Shown here piece after piece: positions 1 through 5,876 of a DNA stretch of 5,876 nucleotides. Source of the DNA: JANNPJ01 sp031400005 (GTDB lineage: Bacteria > Actinomycetota > Actinomycetes > Actinomycetales > Kineosporiaceae). The notes under the pieces are model-generated. The model was not told the DNA's origin and ran no database searches. It saw only the letters and a list, made by a program, of their open reading frames with translations. The position numbers were made by a program, and so were the translations under genes. The stretch covers positions 1 through 5,876 of the forward strand of contig JANNPJ010000122.1 of the NCBI GenBank assembly GCA_031400005.1, in the 5' to 3' direction. Numbering within the stretch: the first letter of the stretch is position 1; each line of letters begins with the position of its first letter.

Positions 1-36
1 CCAAAACGATCGGGTGATCCGCGGACGCCACCCCCT

Positions 37-65
37 TTGACGCCACCTGCTGACCTGAGGAGACT
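37..65 (+). promoter_or_regulatory. Weak candidate sigma-70-like promoter
   Basis: A TTGACG hexamer (37-42) matches the -35 consensus well. Seventeen bases downstream is GAGACT (60-65), which keeps only the conserved A and the final T of an actinobacterial TANNNT -10 element. If it is used, transcription would begin near 72, placing the operator-like site at 82-97 just inside the transcript, where a repressor could block it. The -10 is poor and no other element supports it, so this is a suggestion only. Confidence 0.22.
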
Positions 66-81
66 TCCAGGCGCACCTAAA

Positions 82-97
82 TGTGAGCGTTAACACA
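82..97. promoter_or_regulatory. Putative LacI-family operator
   Basis: The sequence tgtgagcgttaacaca holds a 14-bp imperfect dyad, TGTGAGC / GTTAACA, centred on the CpG at 88-89; five of seven half-site positions are symmetric. LacI-family operators characteristically have a central CG, and half-sites of the types GTGAGC and GTTAAC are both well known; this site combines one of each. It lies about 220 bp before a secreted glycosidase gene, and LacI-family repressors commonly control carbohydrate-use genes in actinobacteria. No regulator gene is in the window. The match to known operator types is visible; the function is inferred. Confidence 0.42.
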
Positions 98-239
98 GCC
101 AGGGGCAGCGCGCATGTGAAGCGGTGTCCGTCTCGCTGCCACCCCTGCCATCAGTCCTACCCACCCGATGAGCGCCGTCGTGCTTGTTGTTGGCTCGCGA
201 GGAGCCAGCCGCGACGTCGGCGCGCACAGCAAGCTACGA

Positions 240-283
240 CGGCCGGCCCGCTGATCGATTTACCTCGGTCAGCGGGCCGGCCG
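240..283 (+). promoter_or_regulatory. Strong 19-bp hairpin in the leader of the GH127 gene
   Basis: Bases 240-258 pair with 265-283 over 19 positions: 15 perfect pairs at the base, one G-U wobble (255/268), then three more pairs, closing a 6-base loop (tttacc, 259-264). The lower stem is almost entirely G and C. It ends 37 bases before the start codon and just upstream of the ribosome binding site. It could be a U-tract-less terminator isolating the gene from upstream transcription, an attenuator, or an mRNA-stabilising 5' structure. No T-run follows it and no gene end lies within the 239 bases before it, so a plain terminator is not clearly favoured. Confidence 0.6.
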
Positions 284-305
284 CCCGGCCATCCAACCTC
301 ACTCA

Positions 306-313
306 AGGAAGAG
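306..313 (+). promoter_or_regulatory. Ribosome binding site of the GH127 gene
   Basis: AGGAAGAG lies 7 bases before the ATG at 321 and is strongly complementary to the 16S 3' end. It fixes this ATG as the start, which also places the twin-arginine signal at the very N-terminus. Confidence 0.75.
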
Positions 314-320
314 CGGACCC

Positions 321-3149
321 ATGGCACCGGAGTTAGATCGACGCAGCGTGTTTCGATTCGGGGCACTGCTCGCCAGTGCGCCCCTGTTCCCGGCGGTGGT
401 CGGCGCCGGCCCGGCGAGCGCCGCTGGTGCGGCCACGCCTGGCGCTGCCCCGATTACGCCGACCACCTGGTCCGTGGTCCCGCGCGCGCTGGCTGATGTC
501 AAGCTCGCCTCCCCGCTCTTCATGGCCAAGCGTGACCTGATGCTGTCGTTCGCCCGCGGCTACGACATCAACCGGTTGCTACAGGTGTTCCGTGCCAACG
601 CCGGATTGTCGACGCTGGGTGCTGTCGCTCCCGGCGGGTGGGAAGGCCTGGACGGCGAGGCGAACGGCAACCTGCGCGGGCACTTCACCGGCCACTACCT
701 GAGCATGCTCAGCCAGGCCTACGGCAGCACCCAGGATGCCGGTTTCGCCAAGACGATCAGTTACGCGGTCGGTGCGCTGACCGAAGTGCGAGCCGCGCTG
801 AACACCTCCCCGAAGGCCCTCAGCGTGCCCGGTAAGTTCGGCACCGCGGTGGAACTGTCGCGTGGCTCCTACCATTTCATCGATCTGCCGCCCACGGTGC
901 TCGGCGGGTCCGCGGCGATCACCATCGCGGGCTGGGTCAAACCCTCCTCCGATGCCCAATGGGGCCGGGTCTTCGATTTCGGCAACGACACCCAGCGGTA
1001 CATGTACCTGACCAACCGCACCAACAACGGCGTTCCCCGGTTCGCGATCACCACGAACTTCGCCGGTGGTGAGCAGGGGATCAACGGCACCGCAGCGCTG
1101 CCGCTCAACCAGTGGAGCCATCTGGCCGTCACGATTTCCGGGACCACCGGAACGCTCTGGGTCAACGGTGTTGTGGCCGGAACCAACACCTCGATGAACC
1201 TAAACCCCTCGGTCCTCGGGACGCTGAAGAACAATTGGCTCGGCCGGTCGAACTACGCCAACGACGCACCGTTCGCCGGTGCCCTTGACGATGTGAACAT
1301 CTGGTCGCGTGCCCTGACTGCGGCCCAAGTGGCCCAGTTGCAGACCGGGCCTGCGGCAGCGTCGTCCGTGGGAGCGGGCAACCTGGCCGCCTACTCGATG
1401 GACGACACCGCAGGCGCAACGCTCACCGACGGGTCCGGTCAGGCCCGGAACGCGAAGATTGGCCGCACCTGGGGCAATCCCAGCCACCCGGGGTTCCTCG
1501 CCGCCTATCCCGAAACCCAGTTCATCACGCTCGAAACGATGACGAACAGCGACTACACCCGGGTGTGGGCTCCCTACTACACCGCCCACAAGATTCTCCG
1601 TGGACTGTTCGACGCCTACCAGTACACCGGGGACGCGCGGGCTTTGGACCTCGCCTCCGGCATGTGTGACTGGATGTACTCCCGGCTGTCCGTACTGCCG
1701 CTGGCTACTCGGCAGCGGATGTGGGGCCTGTTCTCCAGCGGCGAGTTCGGCGGCATGCAGGAGGCCGTCTGCGACGTCTACGCGGTCACCGGCAAAGCCG
1801 AGCACCTCGCGCTGGCCAAGCTGTTCGACCTCGACCGGCTCATCGATGCCACTGCGGCCGGGACCGACATCCTGAACGATCTGCATGCCAACCAGCACAT
1901 CCCGATCTTCACCGGGTTGCTGCGGCTGCACGATGAGACCAAGGACGCGCGGTACCTGAATGCGGCGCGGAACTTCTGGCCGATGGTGGCTCCGGCCCGG
2001 ATGTACAGCATCGGCGGCACCAGCACCGGGGAGTTCTGGAAGGCCTCCGGCGTCATCGCTGGGACCATCACCGACGTCACCGCCGAAACCTGCTGCGCCT
2101 ACAACATGCTCAAGCTGAGCAGAATGCTGTTCTTTCACTCCCAGGACCCGAAATACATCGACTACTACGAGCGCACCCTGTTCAACCAGGTGCTCGGCTC
2201 CAAGCAGGACAAGGCCGACGCGGAGAAGCCGCTGATGACGTACTTCATCGGCCTGAACCCCGGGCACGTCCGGGATTACACGCCGAAGCAGGGAACCACC
2301 TGCTGCGAGGGCACCGGCATGGAGAGCGCCACGAAGTACACCGACTCGGTGTTCTTCACGTCCGCGGACGGAAAAGCCCTCTACATCAACCTTTTCATTG
2401 CGTCGACGCTGACCTGGGCGGAGCGGGGGATCACCGTCGAGCAGAAGACCGCTTTCCCCTTCGAGCAGCAGTCGCGACTGCGGATCCGGGGTCGGGAAGG
2501 GGCGTTCGACCTCAACCTTCGCATCCCGGCTTGGGCGCGCACCGGGGTTCGGGTGACGGTCAACGACGTGCCGGTGGCCGGGCCGTTCACCCCGGGCAGC
2601 TACCTGCGGATCAGCCGCACCTGGCGGGACGGGGACCTGGTGAAGATCGACTTCCCGTTCCAGATGCGGGTCGAGAAGGCCCTGGACGCCCCGGCGACCC
2701 AGTCCCTCTTCTACGGACCGATCAACCTGGTGGCCCGCGACCGGCGCACCGGTTTCCTCCAGTTGGCGCTCTTCCGAAACACCGCGCTGTCGGGTGACCT
2801 GCTGCCCTCCTTCACCCCGGTGGCGGGCAAGCCCCTGCACTACACGCTGGAAGGGATCGAGTTCGCGCCCTTCTTCGAGGGGACCGAAGACCCGACGCAC
2901 GTCTACTTCCGCCGAACGGAACCGAAGATCGTCTTCGGTTCCCTCGACTCGGGAGTGGCCAATCCGGCCGGCACCGACGGCACTACGTTCCTGGATGAGC
3001 TCTGGGCCGGGGCTCCCTACCCGGCCCGCAACGACTTCCTCCAGGCCGTGACCACCACGGTCGCCTCGTGGGTGAAGGCCGGGCGACTCGCTGCCGCGGA
3101 CGGAGACCAGGTCGTGCTCACCGCACGGCGCGCCACCTACCAGCGCTGA
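321..3149 (+). CDS. Tat-secreted GH127-family glycosidase (beta-L-arabinofuranosidase type) with inserted LamG module
   Basis: The 942-residue protein is complete. Residues 4-35 form a Tat signal (ELDRRSVFRF, a hydrophobic stretch, then ASA at 32-34 as probable cleavage site), so it should act outside the cell. The GH127/DUF1680 catalytic (alpha/alpha)6 barrel is split: about 57-166 (with GHFTGHYLS, 120-128) and about 387-690. By comparison with the Bifidobacterium enzyme HypBA1, Glu571 (GEF) is the likely acid/base, Glu589, Cys591 and Cys662 the likely zinc ligands, and Cys661 the likely nucleophile; the ETC and CC motifs are both intact. A beta-sandwich follows (about 690-790), then a C-terminal extension with SGVANPAG and LDELW, which I recall from actinobacterial GH127 proteins. 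Residues about 167-386 are a LamG/concanavalin-like module inserted in the barrel, apparently circularly permuted. Family members remove beta-L-arabinofuranosyl groups from plant glycoproteins or polysaccharides by a retaining mechanism; the exact substrate here is unknown. It seems monocistronic, with an operator-like site upstream and a terminator downstream. Confidence 0.9.
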   Translation: MAPELDRRSVFRFGALLASAPLFPAVVGAGPASAAGAATPGAAPITPTTWSVVPRALADVKLASPLFMAKRDLMLSFARGYDINRLLQVFRANAGLSTLGAVAPGGWEGLDGEANGNLRGHFTGHYLSMLSQAYGSTQDAGFAKTISYAVGALTEVRAALNTSPKALSVPGKFGTAVELSRGSYHFIDLPPTVLGGSAAITIAGWVKPSSDAQWGRVFDFGNDTQRYMYLTNRTNNGVPRFAITTNFAGGEQGINGTAALPLNQWSHLAVTISGTTGTLWVNGVVAGTNTSMNLNPSVLGTLKNNWLGRSNYANDAPFAGALDDVNIWSRALTAAQVAQLQTGPAAASSVGAGNLAAYSMDDTAGATLTDGSGQARNAKIGRTWGNPSHPGFLAAYPETQFITLETMTNSDYTRVWAPYYTAHKILRGLFDAYQYTGDARALDLASGMCDWMYSRLSVLPLATRQRMWGLFSSGEFGGMQEAVCDVYAVTGKAEHLALAKLFDLDRLIDATAAGTDILNDLHANQHIPIFTGLLRLHDETKDARYLNAARNFWPMVAPARMYSIGGTSTGEFWKASGVIAGTITDVTAETCCAYNMLKLSRMLFFHSQDPKYIDYYERTLFNQVLGSKQDKADAEKPLMTYFIGLNPGHVRDYTPKQGTTCCEGTGMESATKYTDSVFFTSADGKALYINLFIASTLTWAERGITVEQKTAFPFEQQSRLRIRGREGAFDLNLRIPAWARTGVRVTVNDVPVAGPFTPGSYLRISRTWRDGDLVKIDFPFQMRVEKALDAPATQSLFYGPINLVARDRRTGFLQLALFRNTALSGDLLPSFTPVAGKPLHYTLEGIEFAPFFEGTEDPTHVYFRRTEPKIVFGSLDSGVANPAGTDGTTFLDELWAGAPYPARNDFLQAVTTTVASWVKAGRLAAADGDQVVLTARRATYQR

Positions 3150-3171
3150 CCTGCCGGACCCGCACTACCCA

Positions 3172-3205
3172 GGCCGGACGGTGGGGATGTTCCCGCCGTC
3201 CGGCC
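3172..3205 (+). terminator. GC-rich terminator hairpin after the GH127 gene
   Basis: It begins 22 bases after the stop codon. Ten perfect pairs (ggccggacgg with ccgtccggcc) continue through one G-U wobble and three G-C pairs to a 6-base loop (gatgtt, 3186-3191), a 14-bp stem in all. Only a weak pyrimidine tract (cgtcctt) follows, which is usual for terminators in high-GC actinobacteria. Confidence 0.72.
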
Positions 3206-3283
3206 CGTCCTTCGAAGAATCGCGGTCTCTCGCAGGGCCGACCGGCCAGGCCCGGCACCCTCCGTCCGGTTGAATCCGCAGCG

Positions 3284-3424
3284 GGGTACTTCTTCGTCTG
3301 GTATCTCGCGAACCGCCAGGTCGACTCACCGGTGCTCATTGGATACGACAGCGCCGGGCGGGTCGTGGGCAAGTACCGCCTCAGCAACATGATCACGGGT
3401 GACCACGGGAGCACCGTTTCCTGA
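3284..3424 (+). pseudogene. C-terminal remnant of an unrecognised protein
   Basis: This stretch encodes 46 residues beginning GYFFVWYLANRQ, with VLIGYDSAGRVVGKYRLSN in the middle, and ends at TGA (3422-3424). It has strong G/C preference at third codon positions and a protein-like alternation of hydrophobic and polar residues resembling a beta-strand-rich C-terminal segment of a secreted or hypothetical actinobacterial protein. I do not recognise the family. The frame stays open further upstream, but there it runs through the GH127 terminator and loses protein character, and no start codon with a ribosome binding site precedes the coding-like part. It looks like the 3' end of a gene whose front was deleted or replaced. 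It could also be chance open sequence in GC-rich DNA. Confidence 0.35.
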
Positions 3425-3430
3425 GGCGGT
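3375..3430. repeat. Perfect 10-bp inverted repeat around two convergent stop codons
   Basis: ACCGCCTCAG (3375-3384) and CTGAGGCGGT (3421-3430) are exact reverse complements separated by 36 bases. The right arm contains the stop codon of the plus-strand remnant (3422-3424) and touches the minus-strand ABC-F stop (3430-3432). The position between converging genes fits a bidirectional terminator, although the loop is long; small internal pairings (ggtg/cacc) could shorten it. No T-run is present on either side. Confidence 0.4.
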
Positions 3431-4795
3431 CAGTCGAGAGCGGCGTTGGGGTGGCTCGGCCGATCCGTCGATGAGCAAGATGCGCTGCTGTGCAAGGAAA
3501 GTCGGCGGTCCAAGGACAATCGCAGCCCGTCCCAGCGTCGTCGCAGCCACCGGTCATGACTGGCGATCACCACCGTCCCGGTGGCCGCTGCCAGCGCCTC
3601 CTCGAGCTCGGTCACCAGCGCCAGGGAGAGGTGGTTGGTCGGCTCGTCCAGGAGCAGCAGATCCGGCGGGTCGGCCAGCACCACGGCCAGGGCGAGGCGG
3701 CGTTGCTGGCCGGTGCTCAGTGCCCCGACCGGGGTTTCGTGCAGCGCCGGTGCAAGCAGGCCCAGCGAGCGCAGCGGGATCTCCTCCGCCCGCTGCGGAC
3801 CGACCGCCTCGGTATAGGCCCGCCGGGCCGACGTTCTCGGGTCGGCGAACCGGGTGTCCTGTTCCAGCAGACCGACCCGGCCGCTCACGTCGACGCTGCC
3901 GGTGCTCGCGGCCAACCGGCCGGCCAGCACGTACAGCAAGGTGGACTTGCCACTTCCGTTCGCTCCGCTGACCAGCAAGCGGCCCCCGGCCGGCAGTGAG
4001 AATCCTGCCAGTGCCAACCGGTGATCCACGCACAGGTCACTGACTTCCACGGCACCGCCGGAACCGGTGAGATCCGCCGGTGGCCGTCGCGGCGCCCGCA
4101 TCCGCAGGGGTGCCGGTGGGCGTGGCAAAGCGTGGCGTTCGGCGTCGGCAAGTCGGTGTTCGGCGTCATGGATCCTGCGGGCGACGGTGCGCTCTACCCG
4201 GGCGCCCTTGAACTTGGTGACGAACTTGTCGTTGTCCCGCGGGCCGCGCCCAGGTGCGACGTCGCGATCCCGGACCTGCGCCGCCGCGCGCAACCTGCTC
4301 AGTTCGGCCTGTTGGGTCTCGTACTCCTGCTGCCATCGAGCCCGAGCCCCGGCCTTGACTTGGAGATAATCGCTGAACCCGCCGGTGAAACGGCCGCCGC
4401 CGAGACCGTCGGTGCCGAGCGCTGCCGGATCCAGGTCGAGCAGATGCGTGCAGACCCGATCCAGGAAGACCCGGTCGTGGCTGGCGACCACGACCACTCC
4501 GGGCAAGTCGAGGCAGGTCTGCTCGACCAGGTCGACGGCGGCATCGTCGAGGTGGTTGGTCGGTTCGTCCAGCAGCAGGCAGGCCGGCCGGCGGGTCAGG
4601 GCAGCGGCCATCGCAACCCGGCTGCGTTCGCCTCCGGAAAGGGTTTCGACCCTGCGCGAGCGATCCAACCTGGCTACCCCGAGCCGCTCGGCGGCGATCT
4701 CGGCTCTCCGGTCGGCCCCCCAGGCGTCGTGATCCTCGGCCCAGGCCAGCGCATCCGCGTAAGCCTGTTCGCTGCCGCCGTGCGCGAGTGATCCG
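3430..4795 (-). CDS. ABC-F family ATPase, antibiotic-resistance-like, 5'-truncated at the join
   Basis: About 453 residues of a soluble two-domain ABC ATPase with no membrane segments. NBD1 keeps its signature LSGGE (4627-4641), Walker B CLLLDEPTNHLD (4546-4581) and H-switch ASHDR (4471-4485), but Walker A and Q-loop are missing: the family match begins near the join, at HGGSEQAYADALAW. A charged interdomain linker follows, with DNDKFVTKFKGARVERTVAR (4177-4236). NBD2 is complete: Walker A GANGSGKST (3940-3966), a Q-loop in LLEQD, signature LSTGQQ (3703-3720), Walker B LLLLDEPTNHLS (3625-3660) and SHDRW (3547-3561). ABC-F proteins bind the ribosome and rescue or protect it; the linker and the NHLS variant resemble actinobacterial resistance-type members, but drug specificity cannot be read. 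Family members are about 550 residues, so roughly 100 are lost. An ATG at 4866 opens this frame but lies in ATP-grasp DNA and its first 24 codons are not ABC-F-like. The last 20 or so residues form an unusual Ser/Arg-rich tail. Confidence 0.85.
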
Positions 4796-4796
4796 G
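4786..4796. other. Chimeric join between actinobacterial-like and alphaproteobacterial-like DNA
   Basis: Reading the minus strand, the ATP-grasp protein matches its family through VLEDNAR (codon ending at 4793), where TPSGVSYMLENR is normally expected; instead the frame turns into low-complexity Arg/Gly-rich text. In a different frame, ABC-F-like sequence begins within a few codons. The two reading frames differ by one base, so no functional fusion is made. There are no inverted repeats, target-site duplications, transposase, integrase or tRNA at the point. Short microhomology around gcccgga cannot be excluded. Confidence 0.82.
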
Positions 4797-5272
4797 GCGT
4801 TGTCCTCCAGCACGTAGAAATTCTCGGCGTCGACCCGCACGATGTCGATGCCGGCGATGTGGACATAGACGTCGTGCGGCACGTCCTGGCCGTTCATTTC
4901 CGGCCGGAACACCGGGTTCTGGAAGATCAGATCGTCCGGGATGATGTTGGCACGCAGGATGTCGCGGCCGTGATAGATGTCGCGCAGGAATAGGTTGATG
5001 GCGCGGACCCGCTGTTTCAGGCCCTTCTCCAGCACGGTCCATTCATGGCCGGAGATGATTCGCGGGATCACGTCGAACGGGATCAGCCGCTCCTGGGCTT
5101 CGGCATCGCCATAGACCGCGAAGGTGATGCCGATCCGCCGGAACAGCAGTTCGGCCTCCTGCCGGCGATATTCCAGCGCCTCGGGCGGGGTTTCGCTCAG
5201 CCAGCGGGAGAGCTCCTGGTAGGCCGGGCGAACGTCGCCGGGGATACCCATCTCGTCGAACGCAACTGCCAT
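4790..5272 (-). CDS. Circularly permuted type 2 ATP-grasp protein, N-terminal third only
   Basis: About 161 residues, from MAVAFDEMG to VLEDNARI, match the N-terminal part of the DUF404/DUF407 (CP_ATPgrasp) family, usually about 470 residues. Visible landmarks are ELLFRRIGITFAVYG (41-55), ERLIPFDVIPRII (61-73), NPVFRPEMNGQDVPHDVYVH (119-138) and IDIVRVDAENFYVLEDN (142-158), a conserved block of the fold. The remaining two thirds, with most of the nucleotide-binding site, are lost at the join. The family is predicted to form amide or peptide bonds using ATP and is often encoded beside alpha-E (DUF403), transglutaminase-like and proteasome-like proteins; those genes would lie beyond the lost end. 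The start at 5272 is chosen because family homology begins there; an in-frame ATG at 5335 would add 21 residues (LPGVPYCTL...) unlike the family. The upstream GGGA-rich ribosome binding signal is weak. The sequence resembles Bradyrhizobium-type proteins as I remember them. Confidence 0.85.
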
Positions 5273-5489
5273 GTAGCCAGACTGTTTTCCCAAGTGGACT
5301 ATGGTGAGAGTGCAGTACGGAACACCAGGTAGCAAGGGCCGCGCAGCAGCAATCTGCCACCGCGCTGGGCAATTCGGAGCGGCCGATGCTGGCTGCCTGA
5401 AAATCCGGCGCGGCGCTGCTCAATCGCACAGCAGCCTCGCAGCCGCGCGACATTGCTGGTAAAGCGGCAGACGAATGGCGGGGAGCGAC
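5273..5489. other. Divergent intergenic region between ATP-grasp and cinA-like genes
   Basis: This 217-bp region must hold the promoters for both divergent genes. I see no convincing -35/-10 pair on either strand: on the minus strand TTGCTA (complement of 5330-5335) is followed after 17 bases by a poor CACTCT. There is no RNA gene, strong hairpin or operator-like dyad. It contains more A and T than the coding DNA around it, as expected of a promoter region. Confidence 0.5.
5480..5485 (+). promoter_or_regulatory. Ribosome binding site deciding the cinA-like start
   Basis: GGGGAG lies 4 bases before the ATG at 5490. An in-frame ATG at 5475 lies upstream of this motif and has no equally good signal of its own. 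Family proteins usually begin close to the conserved GILVIGDEIL strand, which also favours 5490. Confidence 0.6.
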
Positions 5490-5876
5490 ATGAGCGAGAT
5501 TGTTACGGCGGGCATATTGGTGATCGGCGACGAGATCCTGTCGGGGCGCACCAAGGACAAGAACATCGGCTTCATCGCCGAGTACCTCACCAATATCGGC
5601 ATCGACCTCAAGGAGGTCCGCGTCGTGTCCGACGACGAGCCCGACATCGTCGCCGCGCTGGATGCCTTGCGTGCGCGCTACACCTATGTGTTCACCACCG
5701 GCGGCATCGGCCCGACCCATGACGACATCACCGCCGACTGCGTCGCCAAGGCGATCGGCGTGGCGCTGCCCTTTCACCCGGAGGCGATCGATATCCTCAA
5801 GAAGCGCTGGCACGGCGTCGACCTCAACGTGGCCCGCATGCGCTTGACGCGCGGTCCCGAGGGCGGCACGCTGATC
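5490..5876 (+). CDS. CinA-like competence/damage-inducible protein A, molybdopterin-binding (MoCF) domain, runs off the window
   Basis: The frame is open from the ATG to the window edge (129 residues, no stop), so this is the N-terminal half of a protein that in alphaproteobacteria is typically about 250-260 residues. Residues 7-25 (AGILVIGDEILSGRTKDKN) and 69-81 (TTGGIGPTHDDIT) are the two hallmark motifs of the MoaB/MogA-like MoCF domain (COG1058); the GGIGPTHDD loop is the pterin/nucleotide-binding loop. The protein should be cytosolic. Full-length CinA proteins in other bacteria add a C-terminal NMN deamidase domain, and COG1058-type domains have been linked to ADP-ribose pyrophosphatase activity; whether this protein has either cannot be seen. 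Codon use matches the neighbouring ATP-grasp gene, supporting a shared alphaproteobacterial source. The symbol is withheld because many single-domain homologues are not true CinA. Confidence 0.9.
   Translation, partial: MSEIVTAGILVIGDEILSGRTKDKNIGFIAEYLTNIGIDLKEVRVVSDDEPDIVAALDALRARYTYVFTTGGIGPTHDDITADCVAKAIGVALPFHPEAIDILKKRWHGVDLNVARMRLTRGPEGGTLI

Noticed and set aside
83..496. A 137-codon plus-strand open frame overlapping the leader and the start of the GH127 gene
   Set aside because: It reads through the operator-like site and the hairpin, is Arg/Pro/Cys-rich, and overlaps the Tat signal region in another frame.
1200..2900. A 566-codon open frame on the minus strand, antisense to the GH127 gene
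   Set aside because: It is rich in Gly, Val, Arg and His with no recognisable motif, and mirrors the codon bias of the well-supported plus-strand gene; long antisense open frames are expected in GC-rich coding DNA.
4021..4791. A 256-codon plus-strand open frame opposite the ABC-F gene
   Set aside because: It lies wholly antisense to conserved ABC-F motifs and shows no protein family features.
4790..5272. A genuine ATP-grasp/ABC-F fusion protein
   Set aside because: The two family matches are in different frames; crossing the join in either frame gives nonsense sequence, and no slippery site is evident.
5273..5335. ATG at 5335 as the ATP-grasp start
   Set aside because: The 21 additional residues are unlike the family N-terminus and lie in the intergenic region; homology starts at the ATG at 5272.
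321..5876. The glycosidase, ABC-F, ATP-grasp and CinA-like genes as one novel system
   Set aside because: The genes come from two apparent source phyla, two are cut at the join, orientations conflict, and a terminator follows the glycosidase gene. Nothing supports co-function.
1..5876. tRNA or rRNA genes, CRISPR arrays, insertion sequences, attachment sites
   Set aside because: I found no cloverleaf, no regularly spaced repeats, no terminal inverted repeats with a transposase, and no direct repeats at the join.

Overview
The window joins DNA of two different origins. Positions 1 to about 4790 look like a high-GC actinobacterium: codons ending in G or C, a twin-arginine secretion signal of actinobacterial style, a GH127-type secreted glycosidase, and an actinobacterial-type ABC-F ATPase. 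Positions about 4790 to 5876 look like an alphaproteobacterium of the Bradyrhizobium/Rhodopseudomonas type: a circularly permuted type 2 ATP-grasp protein diverging from a CinA-like molybdopterin-binding-domain protein. Taxonomic assignments are inferred from remembered family sequences, not from a search.

Layout, left to right. Positions 1-320 are a gene-free leader with a possible LacI-family operator (82-97), a weak promoter candidate upstream of it, a very strong 19-bp hairpin (240-283) and a good ribosome binding site. Positions 321-3149 (+) encode a complete 942-residue Tat-exported glycosidase of family GH127 (beta-L-arabinofuranosidase type, zinc-cysteine active site) carrying a LamG/concanavalin-like module inside its catalytic barrel, apparently in circularly permuted order. 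A GC-rich terminator hairpin (3172-3205) follows. Next is a 46-residue coding-like tail of an unknown protein without a visible beginning (3284-3424), then the convergent 3' end of an ABC-F gene (3430 to about 4795, -), with a perfect 10-bp inverted repeat around the two stop codons.

At about 4786-4796 the ABC-F reading frame stops matching its family, just before the first ABC signature, and an ATP-grasp gene on the same strand stops matching its family just after its conserved VLEDNAR motif. The two are out of frame with each other, so each gene is broken: the ABC-F lacks about its first 100 residues (first Walker A and Q-loop) and the ATP-grasp lacks about its last 300. The simplest reading is a chimeric join, most likely a metagenome assembly or library artefact, less likely a real illegitimate recombination.

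Functionally, the left part suggests a sugar-responsive secreted enzyme acting on plant arabinofuranoside glycans, beside an unrelated ribosome-protection-type ATPase. The right part carries the 5' ends of two housekeeping or accessory genes sharing a 217-bp divergent intergenic region. I see no evidence that the genes on the two sides of the join form one system. There are no tRNA or rRNA genes, CRISPR arrays, insertion sequences or phage genes.
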